Shown here: positions 16,523 to 24,966 of the stretch, piece by piece | How positions within the stretch are numbered: the stretch's first letter is position 1 | How the letters are laid out: each line of letters begins with the position of its first letter | Assembly (NCBI GenBank): GCA_002336085.1 | Contig: DDEH01000149.1 | Coordinates: forward strand, 1-39,203 | DNA from: Flavobacteriales bacterium UBA1959 | GTDB taxonomy: Bacteria > Bacteroidota > Bacteroidia > Flavobacteriales_D > Sanyastnellaceae | DNA length: 39,203 nt | Reading direction: 5' to 3' | Program-made: the position numbers and the translations under genes | Notes under the pieces: model-generated | What the model was told of the DNA's origin: nothing | The model's input: only the letters and a program-made list of their open reading frames with translations | Database searches by the model: none

Positions 16523-18968
16523 TATTTTCCAAAGCGTACCACCCTTTTGCCCAATTGCTCACATCGAGTTGCCATGTTGTGTCCCACCCAGTGTTGGACA
16601 CGTTTTCGATTTGTTGGCCTTGTGCATTCAACACTTGAAACGGGGAAATTCCAGAAGCGCACGTGAGATTCAAGACGGAAGCAGCAGGGTTAGGCCACAC
16701 CGAAAGATGAGTCGCTTCCGTTTCCACCACGTCTGATGATACATCTCCTTTGGCAAATGTGTATTGACCTTTTTTCAGGTTGGAAACACGAAACAAGCCA
16801 GCGCCGTTTGTCAAGGATCCAGGTTGCCATTCGTAAGCGGTGCATTCTTGCCAAGGTGAACTCGCGTCGGGACGCCAAGCCAAGAATCCATTGGCTTCCG
16901 TGTCACCGTATAGGTCATAGTCCAACCCTTCTGGCGAGTTTCCGTAATACTGGATTCGCGCATCGAGTAACGTGCCATCGGGCCACAACCCGTCAACGAC
17001 CCAAAAGTGTGTTGTGCTGAGTTCAGCTACATAGGGCTCTGTTGGGCCTTCATCAGGGGCTGCCCAGTGGTGCTCGATTCGCACGAGTGCTGAATCGCCC
17101 TCAGGAATGGCATCGCATCCCACGCGCATTTCGACCCATGGCAGGTTTTGTATTCCTTCCGGTTCGGTGATGGTATACATAAAGTCGAGTCTTCCTTGGT
17201 TCAACTTTCCATTGGCATTGAGAGCGATCAAAGCAGGAGCATCGATGCCCAGGTGGTCAATGGTGATTTCATCCAATTGGCCGTTGGCCGAAATCTGTGT
17301 GTCAAATCGATTCCAATTGGCATCCCAAACTGTGATATCAAGAGGTTCGGCCATGTGGTAGTTTTCGCAGGCCCTTAATTTTTGTTGTAAAAAAAGAGTG
17401 GAGCTCGTGGAACCTGTGGTATGCGCGGTGGAATCGATTACCCACGTAGAGAATCCAGGTTGCAACACTTGGGCTTCAAACCAAGGAGTCATATCCACAC
17501 CGCTGATTTCTTCCAGCGTCTGTTCAAACACATCTACATCCATGTGACCATCGAAATGTTGTGCAATGACGGATTGCATGCTCGATCGGAAAAGCTCATC
17601 GCCCAAGTAGGCCCGTAGATTGTGCAAAATTGAGGCGCCTTTGTAGTACGTATGCCGCCCGTATATTTCTTCATCGGGCATGGGTGAAAGCGGATGAAAA
17701 CCGTTGTCTTGGAGGTGACATTCTTCAAGAACGAATTGCTGGTTATCCTTGACCACTTCAATAAATGATTCGGGGCCATCTTTCCATTCAATGAACAGAT
17801 GGGAACTGTACTCTGCGGGGCCTTCTTTCAGCCACATGTGATTGTGAATCGTAGGAGCTACCAAATCACCCCACCAATGGTGGCCCAATTCATGGCTAAA
17901 TAAATCGCCATTGGCGACCAACCCTTCGCCAACCATGAACTGCGGATACGCAATGTTTGTTGGAATTTCCAAGGCACCATCAGTAGTCAATACATAGCCT
18001 ACACGCTCCCACGCGTATGGACCCCACCAAAACTCCAACGCGTCAATTGCATAGCCCAATTCTTGAAATTTATTGGCCATGGCGTTGATCTGTGCAGGCT
18101 TGCCAGTGAGTCGCACCGGGATGTCTCCGTAGTTGCCTGTGTGCACGTAATTGGAATCGACATATGGAGCCACAGCAATAGCGGATTGGTGCGTTGTGAT
18201 GGGGTGAGTCAACTCGAAACTTCTGGTCAACGTGTCGCCATCGTGGAATGTTTCACCTATTAGGGTTCCTTGGCAATGCGCCCGCCGCCCGCCGGCGCTT
18301 GTTACGTGATAGGTATACACTGCGCGCTCCACAAAATTATCAAAGCACGGATACCAGACTTTGCCAAAATTGGGCGGAATAGTGGTGAGCCCAATTCCGA
18401 GGTTATAGATGTAGTCGCTTACGAAATAAAAACCACCCCAATAAGGATCTTGGTAGGGCGAACCCTGGTACCACACGTCGATTTCATAATCTGTCCCGGT
18501 CTGCCAACCCTCTTGGGGAAGTCCTATGTGCAGTTGCGATTCGGTTTGATCAAAAGTGACGACGGCACCATTGACCAAAACGCTATCCACCGTCAATTCG
18601 ACCAGATCAAACCAAAGGTCTTGAGCGCTGGCATCGAGTACTTCCATCGAAATGGTTGCGCGGGCGACCAATTGCTGGTAGGTGTAAGCGGTGACATCCA
18701 ACTCGAGTTCATACGTGCTGATGTTGAATGAATCGCTCCGAGCGATGGACGGTGCCATGTCGTAATTCATCATCCAACGAGGCTGTGGCGTCGGTTTTAC
18801 TGTGGTGCGCTCAGGAGAAAGTTGCCGATAATGATGGCATTGGATAGACTGAAACACACGGGGTTTTCTCAACTCTCTTTGACTTTCCTGTGCGTATGAA
18901 GCCGGAGCCGCCATGATAAGAGCGATTGAAAGAAGTAAAAAATGACGAAAATGAAATGGCCTTTGCAT
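16488..18968 (-). CDS. Secreted M1 family metallo-aminopeptidase with C-terminal sorting domain
   Basis: This 826-residue zinc aminopeptidase has a signal peptide (about residues 1-26, cleavage after SYAQ). The zinc site is HELGHHWWGD (His359, Glu360, His363) with the third ligand Glu382 in LKEGPAEY, the correct 18-residue spacing. The exopeptidase motif, usually GAMEN or GGMEH, reads GALEIP at 331-336. The last 75 residues, with LSVWPNPAASVLNLTC and the closing KGWYALENI, are a type IX sorting domain, so the enzyme is likely exported to or beyond the cell surface to degrade peptides. Its end overlaps the convergent gene by 35 bases, and it is divergent from slyD with only 35 bases between starts. 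Confidence 0.92.
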   Translation of the reverse strand: MQRPFHFRHFLLLSIALIMAAPASYAQESQRELRKPRVFQSIQCHHYRQLSPERTTVKPTPQPRWMMNYDMAPSIARSDSFNISTYELELDVTAYTYQQLVARATISMEVLDASAQDLWFDLVELTVDSVLVNGAVVTFDQTESQLHIGLPQEGWQTGTDYEIDVWYQGSPYQDPYWGGFYFVSDYIYNLGIGLTTIPPNFGKVWYPCFDNFVERAVYTYHVTSAGGRRAHCQGTLIGETFHDGDTLTRSFELTHPITTHQSAIAVAPYVDSNYVHTGNYGDIPVRLTGKPAQINAMANKFQELGYAIDALEFWWGPYAWERVGYVLTTDGALEIPTNIAYPQFMVGEGLVANGDLFSHELGHHWWGDLVAPTIHNHMWLKEGPAEYSSHLFIEWKDGPESFIEVVKDNQQFVLEECHLQDNGFHPLSPMPDEEIYGRHTYYKGASILHNLRAYLGDELFRSSMQSVIAQHFDGHMDVDVFEQTLEEISGVDMTPWFEAQVLQPGFSTWVIDSTAHTTGSTSSTLFLQQKLRACENYHMAEPLDITVWDANWNRFDTQISANGQLDEITIDHLGIDAPALIALNANGKLNQGRLDFMYTITEPEGIQNLPWVEMRVGCDAIPEGDSALVRIEHHWAAPDEGPTEPYVAELSTTHFWVVDGLWPDGTLLDARIQYYGNSPEGLDYDLYGDTEANGFLAWRPDASSPWQECTAYEWQPGSLTNGAGLFRVSNLKKGQYTFAKGDVSSDVVETEATHLSVWPNPAASVLNLTCASGISPFQVLNAQGQQIENVSNTGWDTTWQLDVSNWAKGWYALENIKGESLPFLVD

Positions 18969-18980
18969 GTTGGCAATTTA
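18966..18980 (-). promoter_or_regulatory. Weak -7-like box before the M1 aminopeptidase start
   Basis: TAAATTGC (18980-18973, minus strand) ends four bases before the ATG at 18968-18966. It deviates from TAnnTTTG at the end, and no TTG lies at the expected distance upstream. It is recorded because it has the same four-base spacing as the better examples. Confidence 0.25.
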
Positions 18981-18999
18981 CTGCAACTGACTACTTTCG
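18970..18999 (+). promoter_or_regulatory. Promoter of the SlyD-like gene, predicted leaderless
   Basis: TTG (18970-18972), a 19-base spacer and TACTTTCG (18992-18999) match the Bacteroidetes promoter consensus with one change. The box ends four bases before the ATG at 19004. This supports that ATG as the start and predicts an mRNA with no leader. Confidence 0.45.
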
Positions 19000-19003
19000 C
19001 CGC

Positions 19004-19480
19004 ATGAATGAAATGCAGATTGCCAACGGTAAATTCGTAGAGATCAGTTATATCCTGCGCGAGGACAGTCCTGAAGGAGAAGAACTTGAAATATGTCCAG
19101 CAGACGATGCCTTTGGCTTCATGGTTGGAGAAGGCCAGGTGCTTTTGGCGCTTGAGAAAGCGTTGCATGGAATGAAGAAAGGAGATTCTTTTGCATTTCG
19201 CCTGTCGATGGACGAGGCCTATGGAGAGGAAGATGAGGAGGCCTTTGTAGAGGTGCCAAAATCAGCGTTTATTGTGGACGGTGAATTGGATGAGTCTGTT
19301 TTTGAAGAGGGGGAAGTCGTTCCGATGGAAACGGAGGACGGAGATGAGGTTATTGGTGTGGTAGCAGAGGTTCGGTTGAATTCGGTCATAGTGGATTTTA
19401 ACCACCCGTTTGCCGCGTTGAATTTGCACTTCACGGGCGAGATTTTGAATGTTGCAGACGCACCGCCTCAGCAGTCTTGA
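19004..19480 (+). CDS. slyD: SlyD-like FKBP-type peptidyl-prolyl isomerase
   Basis: This 158-residue protein is of the SlyD type: an FKBP domain with an inserted flap. Characteristic stretches are VEISYILREDSPEGEELE, the GEGQVLLALEKALHGMKKGD core, and the closing FNHPFAALNLHFTGEILNV, where SlyD proteins have 'DxNHPLAGxxLxFxVxV'. It catalyses proline isomerisation and acts as a cytoplasmic folding factor. The metal-binding His-rich tail of the enterobacterial protein is absent; the end is acidic and short. Start: an earlier in-frame ATG at 18926 lies inside the divergent M1 gene; 19004 has the promoter-spaced context, and 19013 (MQIANGKF) is an alternative. Confidence 0.9.
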   Translation: MNEMQIANGKFVEISYILREDSPEGEELEICPADDAFGFMVGEGQVLLALEKALHGMKKGDSFAFRLSMDEAYGEEDEEAFVEVPKSAFIVDGELDESVFEEGEVVPMETEDGDEVIGVVAEVRLNSVIVDFNHPFAALNLHFTGEILNVADAPPQQS

Positions 19481-19519
19481 TGGGTTGTCCATAGGCTGCG
19501 TGGTGTGCTGTCGATTCGG

Positions 19520-19527
19520 TACCTTTG
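19520..19527 (+). promoter_or_regulatory. -7 box of thiL, predicted leaderless
   Basis: TACCTTTG is an exact TAnnTTTG and ends four bases before the ATG at 19532. No TTG lies 18-20 bases upstream (TGG at 19501 is the nearest), so the -33 element is weak. Confidence 0.4.
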
Positions 19528-19531
19528 AATC

Positions 19532-20581
19532 ATGCAACGCACCGAAATTGAACAGCTGGGGGAGTTCGAATTGATTCGCCGTCTGACCCAAGAGATCAAG
19601 CATCAACAGTCCAGCACTCTTTTGGGAGTGGGAGACGATGGAGCGGTCATTGATCCAGGAGATAAACGTGTGGTCATTAGCACGGATATGCTCGTTGAGG
19701 GCGTCCATTTTGATATGTCCTATGCACCGTTGAAGCACTTGGGATATAAAGCCATCGCCACCAATGTCAGTGATATTTGCGCCATGAATGCCACTCCAAC
19801 GCAGGTCACGGTATCTATCGCTGTAAGCAGCCGATTTTCAGTGGAAGCGTTGGATGAACTTTATTCGGGCATTCACAAAGCATGTGAGGTTTATGGAGTT
19901 GATTTGGTCGGAGGCGACACGTCTTCCTCTCTCTCAGGGTTAATGATTAGCATTACAGTTTTGGGACTGGTCTCTTCTGATCAGGCGGTGACGCGATCCG
20001 GTGCGAAACCGGGAGATTTGCTGGTGGTTTCGGGAGATTTAGGAAGCGCATACATGGGGCTGCAGATCTTGGAGCGGGAAAAGGAAGTGTTCAAATCAGC
20101 TCCAATGGCGCAGCCGGATTTGACGGATCATCAGGAATTGCTGGAACGGCAATTAAAACCGGAAGCTAGAACGGACATTATCCGAGAGCTGAGGGACATC
20201 GACTTGAAGCCGACCTCCATGATTGATATTTCTGACGGGTTGGCCTCCGAGACTTTCCACTTGTGCGCCGCTTCTGGCTGTGGTGTTCGGATCTATGAGG
20301 ACAAATTACCGATCAACCCCCATGCTTACGAAACGGCAAGGGCATTCAACCTGGATCCAACTCTTTGCATGTTGAGCGGTGGAGAGGATTATGAATTGCT
20401 CTTTACCATTGATCAGTCTGAGTTTGAAAAGGTGCGCAACCTTCCCAAGCTGTCCATTATAGGTCACATGGTTGAAGATGCTGCGGAGAAAACTTTGGTG
20501 ACCAAGAATGGAGTGGAAGCGCCATTGAAGGCTCAGGGCTGGGATGGCATTAAGCAGTCCCACGGAGAAGAATCCAATTGA
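19532..20581 (+). CDS. thiL: Thiamine-monophosphate kinase
   Basis: ThiL phosphorylates thiamine monophosphate to the active cofactor thiamine pyrophosphate using ATP. The 349-residue protein belongs to the AIR synthase-like (PurM) fold family. Visible signatures are GVGDDGAVIDPG near residue 31, STDMLVEGVHFDM, GYKAIATNVSDICAMNATP, DLVGGDTSS and the late IDISDGLASE and LSGGEDYELLFT. All conserved Asp residues for Mg/phosphate binding look intact. It follows slyD by 51 bases with its own promoter-like box, and the asnB start lies 6 bases after its stop. No other thiamine genes are in the window. Confidence 0.97.
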   Translation: MQRTEIEQLGEFELIRRLTQEIKHQQSSTLLGVGDDGAVIDPGDKRVVISTDMLVEGVHFDMSYAPLKHLGYKAIATNVSDICAMNATPTQVTVSIAVSSRFSVEALDELYSGIHKACEVYGVDLVGGDTSSSLSGLMISITVLGLVSSDQAVTRSGAKPGDLLVVSGDLGSAYMGLQILEREKEVFKSAPMAQPDLTDHQELLERQLKPEARTDIIRELRDIDLKPTSMIDISDGLASETFHLCAASGCGVRIYEDKLPINPHAYETARAFNLDPTLCMLSGGEDYELLFTIDQSEFEKVRNLPKLSIIGHMVEDAAEKTLVTKNGVEAPLKAQGWDGIKQSHGEESN

Positions 20582-20587
20582 TTGCAA

Positions 20588-22480
20588 ATGTGTGGAATCA
20601 CGGGCATTTACGGCATTCCTGAAAAGGCGGCGCGTGAGTCCTCTGCGGAAGGATTAGCGCGGATGACAGCACACATTGCGCACCGTGGTCCTGATGCAAG
20701 TGGATTATGGACCTCGGATTCAGAAGTAATGCTCGGGCATCGGCGCTTGAGTATCATTGACACGCATTCGCACTCTGATCAACCATTCATTCACAGGCCA
20801 ACCGGAGACGTCATTGTGTTCAATGGGGAAGTTTATAATTACAGGGAGCTTCGGGAAGAACTGAAATCAAACTTTTCCTTTCAGACCGAGAGTGATACGG
20901 AAGTGGTCATTGCGGCATTGCAAGCGTGGGGAACAGCCGCGTTGGATCGATTCAATGGAATGTTTGCTTTTGCATTTTGGTCCAATGAGAAGCGGGAGTT
21001 GTTATTGGCTCGCGATCGGATGGGCATCAAGCCACTGTATTTCGCGGAGACGAACAAAGGATTGATATTTTCGAGTGAAGTACGCAGCATTTTGGCTTCT
21101 GGATGGGTCGACAAACGACATGATCCCATTGCTTTGGCTGATTACTTCCGTTATCAGACAGTGCATGCGCCCCGAACGATTGTTCAGGGTGTTTCGATGC
21201 TGCAAGCGGGCCATTGGATGCGGCTTCAAGGCGAAGAGACTGAAATATCTGCGTGGTGGGACATCGCAGCGGAAGCGTCTAAGATTGATCGTGAATTGCC
21301 GCGCACAGATCGCCTCAAACACATTCGGAGCGCCATGGAAAACGCCGTGGATTTACGGATGCGATCAGACGTTCCACTCGGGGCATTTTTATCTGGAGGC
21401 ATTGACTCTAGCGCTATTGTGGGATTGATGAAAGCCGCAACGGAAGAACAGATTTCAACGTTCAGCGTTACGTTCGATGAAGGTGAATTTGATGAGAGTG
21501 CGTGGTCGAGAATGGTGGCCAAACGATTTGACACCGACCACCATGAAATTCGGCTGAAAAGTGAGGACTTTCTGCACCAGGTGCCAGATGCTTTGGCCGC
21601 GATGGACCATCCTTCAGGAGACGGTCCAAACACCTACGTTGTCAGTGCAGCAGCTAAGAAGGAAGGAATCACCGTCGCGCTTAGTGGTCTGGGAGGTGAC
21701 GAGGCCTTCGCCGGATATCCTGTTTTTAAGCGATCACAGCAGCTTTTGGAGAAGCGCTGGCTTGCGTCGTGGCCAAAAGGACTGCGCAAGGCATTGGGGG
21801 CGGCTTATGTCTCTGCAAAAAACGACGCTACTTCCCGGAAAATGGCGGCCGTGTTAGGGGGAGATTATTTCGACTTGGAGCATACATACCCTCTTTCGCG
21901 TCAAATCTTTCTTGAGTCGGACTTGAGGAAATTGGCGCCAGAGGCCTCGCAGCAACCGAATCGAGTTTACCAGTGGTTGAGTGAAAAAATTGCACCTGAC
22001 AGCACGGGGTTTTCCCTTCCGTTTTTATCGAAAGTAAGTCTAGCGGAGATGGGAACTTACATGAGTCATACGTTGCTCAGGGATACCGATCAGATGTCCA
22101 TGGCCCATGCCCTTGAAGTACGCGTGCCCTTTCTGGACCACCACTTGGTGCTGCAAGCATTGGCGACGCCGGACGATCAAAAATGGCCAAACACTCCAAA
22201 GCAACTTCTGACGGATGCCATTCCAGACTTGCTTCCGCACGAAGTGATTCACCGTCCGAAAATGGGGTTTGTGTTGCCCTGGGAGCAATGGATGAAAGGG
22301 GACCTAAAGGCAACATGTGAGGGAGGACTGCTATACCTCGCCGGAATTGACGGCATTTCAAAACGTGAGATTGATCGAATTTGGTCAGCCTTTCTTGCCG
22401 GGGATAAGCGCTGGACCTTTTCGAGGCTTTGGACTTTGGTGGTCTTGGGGCATTGGATGGAGAAAAACGCCATCCAATGA
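20588..22480 (+). CDS. asnB: Asparagine synthetase, glutamine-hydrolysing
   Basis: This 630-residue class II asparagine synthetase transfers glutamine-derived ammonia to aspartate with ATP. The N-terminal Ntn glutaminase domain starts MCGITGIYG with Cys2 as nucleophile and continues with IAHRGPDASG and VFNGEVYNYRELR. The synthetase domain has the PP-loop SGGIDSS at residues 269-275. I chose ATG 20588 over the TTG six bases earlier, because Cys must be residue 2. The gene overlaps the glycosyltransferase gene by an ATGA. Coupled to a GT4 gene, this paralogue type is often part of polysaccharide or surface-glycan clusters, where AsnB-like enzymes can amidate other acids; that use here is a hypothesis. 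Confidence 0.95.
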   Translation: MCGITGIYGIPEKAARESSAEGLARMTAHIAHRGPDASGLWTSDSEVMLGHRRLSIIDTHSHSDQPFIHRPTGDVIVFNGEVYNYRELREELKSNFSFQTESDTEVVIAALQAWGTAALDRFNGMFAFAFWSNEKRELLLARDRMGIKPLYFAETNKGLIFSSEVRSILASGWVDKRHDPIALADYFRYQTVHAPRTIVQGVSMLQAGHWMRLQGEETEISAWWDIAAEASKIDRELPRTDRLKHIRSAMENAVDLRMRSDVPLGAFLSGGIDSSAIVGLMKAATEEQISTFSVTFDEGEFDESAWSRMVAKRFDTDHHEIRLKSEDFLHQVPDALAAMDHPSGDGPNTYVVSAAAKKEGITVALSGLGGDEAFAGYPVFKRSQQLLEKRWLASWPKGLRKALGAAYVSAKNDATSRKMAAVLGGDYFDLEHTYPLSRQIFLESDLRKLAPEASQQPNRVYQWLSEKIAPDSTGFSLPFLSKVSLAEMGTYMSHTLLRDTDQMSMAHALEVRVPFLDHHLVLQALATPDDQKWPNTPKQLLTDAIPDLLPHEVIHRPKMGFVLPWEQWMKGDLKATCEGGLLYLAGIDGISKREIDRIWSAFLAGDKRWTFSRLWTLVVLGHWMEKNAIQ

Positions 22481-23616
22481 ACCGGTTGAGAATCATTGTA
22501 TCTGTGGATTGGTTTCCGCCTGCATTCCGCGCTGGGGGACCCATTAAGAGTGCTTATAACCTGTGTGCGCTACTGTCAAAATACCACGATGTTTGGGTTG
22601 TGACAGGGTCACATGATTTGGGGGAATTGGACGCTTTAGACGTGCCTCAGGATGAATGGAATTCCGTTCAAATTGGCGACGAGACCATTCAGGTACGTTA
22701 CTGCAGCAAGGCAAATTTGAACCGACACGTGTGGTCCAATATGTTGAAGACAATTGAGCCGAATTTTATCCATTTGAACAGCATGTTTTCCAAGGCGTAT
22801 TCGCTCCTTCCCTTGCGCGCATCTCGCAGCCATTCTGAGATCCAGGTGGTTCTTGCGCCTCGGGGTATGCTCGGTCGTGCTGCTCTATCTCTAAAACCGC
22901 TAAAAAAGAGGGTTTTTTTGAGTTTTGCGAGAACGATGGATTTGTTTGAGGGAGTGTCATGGCACGCGTCCACTTCCAATGAAGCCGATGAGGTTCGGAT
23001 GCATTTTCGATCTGCCAACATTCGCATAGCGCAAAATTTACCGGCGTCGCTTTCAACCAAGAACTTGGCTCGGCCGCTAGACTGCTGGAAGCTTGTGGTG
23101 ATTGGTCGAATCCATCCGGTAAAAAATCTGGAATTTGGTCTGCGTGCGTTGCTCAATGCAGATACGTCCCGACCCGTAGAGCTAGACTTTATCGGCCCTG
23201 TAGAAGATGCTGCTTACCAGAAGGAATTGGAAGGCATAGCTTCCGCTCAGGACCAAGTAAAAGTGAGATTCCATGGTGGAATTCCGCCGTCGGAGTTGCC
23301 GGCTTTTTTTCATTCGGCTCATTACCTCTTGTCATCGACTACACAGGAGAACTTTGGACATTCTATTGTGGAGGCATTTGCGCATGGTTGCCCTGTTTTA
23401 ATCAGTGATCGAACGCCTTGGTTGCAATTGAAGGATAAGGGAATAGGATGGGATTGGCCACTGGATGCTGCTGTTTGGCAACGTGGACTTTCCGAAGCGC
23501 TGACGTTGGATCCGGAACGTTGGGCAGTCCTGTCCGAACAAGCCTTAGCGTTTTTCAAGACCGATGTGCGGAATTCCGCGGCTGAAAAAGCTAACTTGGA
23601 GTTGTTTCAACCCTGA
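22477..23616 (+). CDS. GT4-type glycosyltransferase (group 1)
   Basis: The 379-residue protein begins MNRLRIIVSVDWFPPAFRAG and continues GGPIKSAYNL, the donor/acceptor-face start of GT-B glycosyltransferases. The second half contains VVIGRIHPVKNLEFGLRALL (the NDP-sugar domain start) and QENFGHSIVEAFAHGCPVLI with the E(x7)E-like region FGHSIVEAFAHG. It probably transfers a sugar from a nucleotide donor onto a growing glycan at the cytoplasmic face of the membrane. Donor and acceptor cannot be told from sequence. Its ATG overlaps the asnB stop (ATGA), indicating translational coupling. I rejected an in-frame start 48 bases upstream inside asnB. Confidence 0.9.
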   Translation: MNRLRIIVSVDWFPPAFRAGGPIKSAYNLCALLSKYHDVWVVTGSHDLGELDALDVPQDEWNSVQIGDETIQVRYCSKANLNRHVWSNMLKTIEPNFIHLNSMFSKAYSLLPLRASRSHSEIQVVLAPRGMLGRAALSLKPLKKRVFLSFARTMDLFEGVSWHASTSNEADEVRMHFRSANIRIAQNLPASLSTKNLARPLDCWKLVVIGRIHPVKNLEFGLRALLNADTSRPVELDFIGPVEDAAYQKELEGIASAQDQVKVRFHGGIPPSELPAFFHSAHYLLSSTTQENFGHSIVEAFAHGCPVLISDRTPWLQLKDKGIGWDWPLDAAVWQRGLSEALTLDPERWAVLSEQALAFFKTDVRNSAAEKANLELFQP

Positions 23617-23623
23617 GTAGACT

Positions 23624-24574
23624 ATGAATCGAATTCAAAATTTATTTGGTATTGCGTATCCCATTGTACAGGCGGGAATGATTTGGTGCAGCGGCTGGGA
23701 ATTGGCCAGCGCTGTGTCCAATACCGGAGGACTAGGCATCATCGGTGCGGGATCTATGTATCCGGAAGTCTTGCGGGATCAAATTATAAAGTGCAAAGCG
23801 GCCACTGCGAAGCCGTTTGCAGTCAATGTGCCTTTACTATATCCTTCTATTGAGGAGCACATGGCAACCATTATTGAATTGGGCGTGCCGATTGTATTCA
23901 CAAGCGCGGGCAACCCTAGAGCGTGGACAGCTCATTTGAAATCTCATGGTATTCGGGTCGTTCACGTCGTGAGCAGTGTAAAGTTTGCTCTGAAAGCCCA
24001 AGCGGCAGGTGTGGATGCAGTAGTGGCTGAAGGGTTCGAGGCTGGAGGTCACAATGGGCGTGAAGAAACTACGACGATGTGCCTGGTACCTGCCGTATCA
24101 GATGCATTGGATGTGCCCGTAATTGCCGCCGGAGGCATTGGCGATGCGCGTTCGGTTTTAGCGGCTTTTGCCTTAGGCGCTGAAGGAGTTCAAATTGGCA
24201 GTCGGTTCGTGGCCACAATAGAGTCATCAGCTCATCAGGCTTTTAAGGAGCGCGTGGTTGCTGCAAATGAAGGGGATACGGCATTGCGTTTGAAACCGCT
24301 GACTCCTGTCAGATTATTGGACAACGCGTTTGCTCAAAAAGTGGCAGCGGCTGAGGCTGAAGGCGCTGATTCAGAAACGCTTTCCGAGTTGTTGGGCCGT
24401 GGCCGAGCAAAGCGCGGCATGTTCGAAGGTGATTTGGAAGAGGGAGAATTGGAGATTGGTCAGGTCAGCGGTCAAATCGATGCTATTCAGCCTGCGGCGA
24501 GAGTTGTGGAGGAGTTGGTGAATGGATACCGTTCGCTGACCAAAGGGATGAGCGACCCCAAATTCCAATGGTAA
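23624..24574 (+). CDS. Nitronate monooxygenase-like FMN flavoprotein (2-nitropropane dioxygenase family)
   Basis: This 316-residue TIM-barrel flavoprotein belongs to the NPD/FabK-type family. The N-terminus IAYPIVQAGMIWCSGWELA and the glycine-rich GGLGIIGAGSM, the EGFEAGGHNG segment, and the FMN-phosphate-binding AAGGIGDARSVLAAFALGAE followed by GVQIGSRFV are diagnostic. Family members oxidise alkyl nitronates or reduce enoyl-ACP (FabK); I cannot decide between them, but FabK is not typical in this group. It follows the GT4 gene by 7 bases, so it is probably co-transcribed, and overlaps the DCC gene by 7 bases. Confidence 0.88.
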   Translation: MNRIQNLFGIAYPIVQAGMIWCSGWELASAVSNTGGLGIIGAGSMYPEVLRDQIIKCKAATAKPFAVNVPLLYPSIEEHMATIIELGVPIVFTSAGNPRAWTAHLKSHGIRVVHVVSSVKFALKAQAAGVDAVVAEGFEAGGHNGREETTTMCLVPAVSDALDVPVIAAGGIGDARSVLAAFALGAEGVQIGSRFVATIESSAHQAFKERVVAANEGDTALRLKPLTPVRLLDNAFAQKVAAAEAEGADSETLSELLGRGRAKRGMFEGDLEEGELEIGQVSGQIDAIQPAARVVEELVNGYRSLTKGMSDPKFQW

Positions 24575-24963
24575 TTCTTTTTTTCGATGGAGAATGCGGA
24601 TTGTGCAATCGTGCGGTTGTACGGTTTTTGCAGTGGGAAAATGGTGGCTGTCGCGTTCATTTCGCGCCGTTGCAAGGCGATACTGCCCGCAAGCAACTGA
24701 CTCCAGAACAGGCCGAGCCTCCCTTTTCATCCTTGCTGGTTTGGGATGGCCAAGCTCTTCATGAGAGAGCCTCGGGCCTCCGTGTTTTGGCAAAAGAGCT
24801 CCGATCTCCCTGGAGGAACTTCGCAATGCTTGGATTGAGAATAATTCCTGTGGGGTGGTTGAATGCGGGTTACGATATGGTCGCTCGTCACCGTTATCGG
24901 GCTTCGAAATTTTCATGCGCGGTGCATGTCGATGCAAAATCGAGGCGCCGCTTTCTGCCTTAG
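24568..24963 (+). CDS. DCC family thiol-disulfide oxidoreductase-like protein (DUF393)
   Basis: The 131-residue protein begins MVILFFDGECGLCNRAVVRF, the D-x-x-C-x-x-C motif that names the DCC family (PF04134). Later SSLLVWDGQALHERASGL and the hydrophobic/basic end (WLNAGYDMVARHRYRASKF) also fit. These proteins are thioredoxin-fold-like and predicted to be redox active; their physiological substrate is unknown. The start overlaps the previous stop by 7 bases, so it ends the slyD-to-DCC gene series. Its stop lies three bases from that of the convergent uvrC gene. Confidence 0.9.
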   Translation: MVILFFDGECGLCNRAVVRFLQWENGGCRVHFAPLQGDTARKQLTPEQAEPPFSSLLVWDGQALHERASGLRVLAKELRSPWRNFAMLGLRIIPVGWLNAGYDMVARHRYRASKFSCAVHVDAKSRRRFLP

Positions 24964-24966
24964 CAG

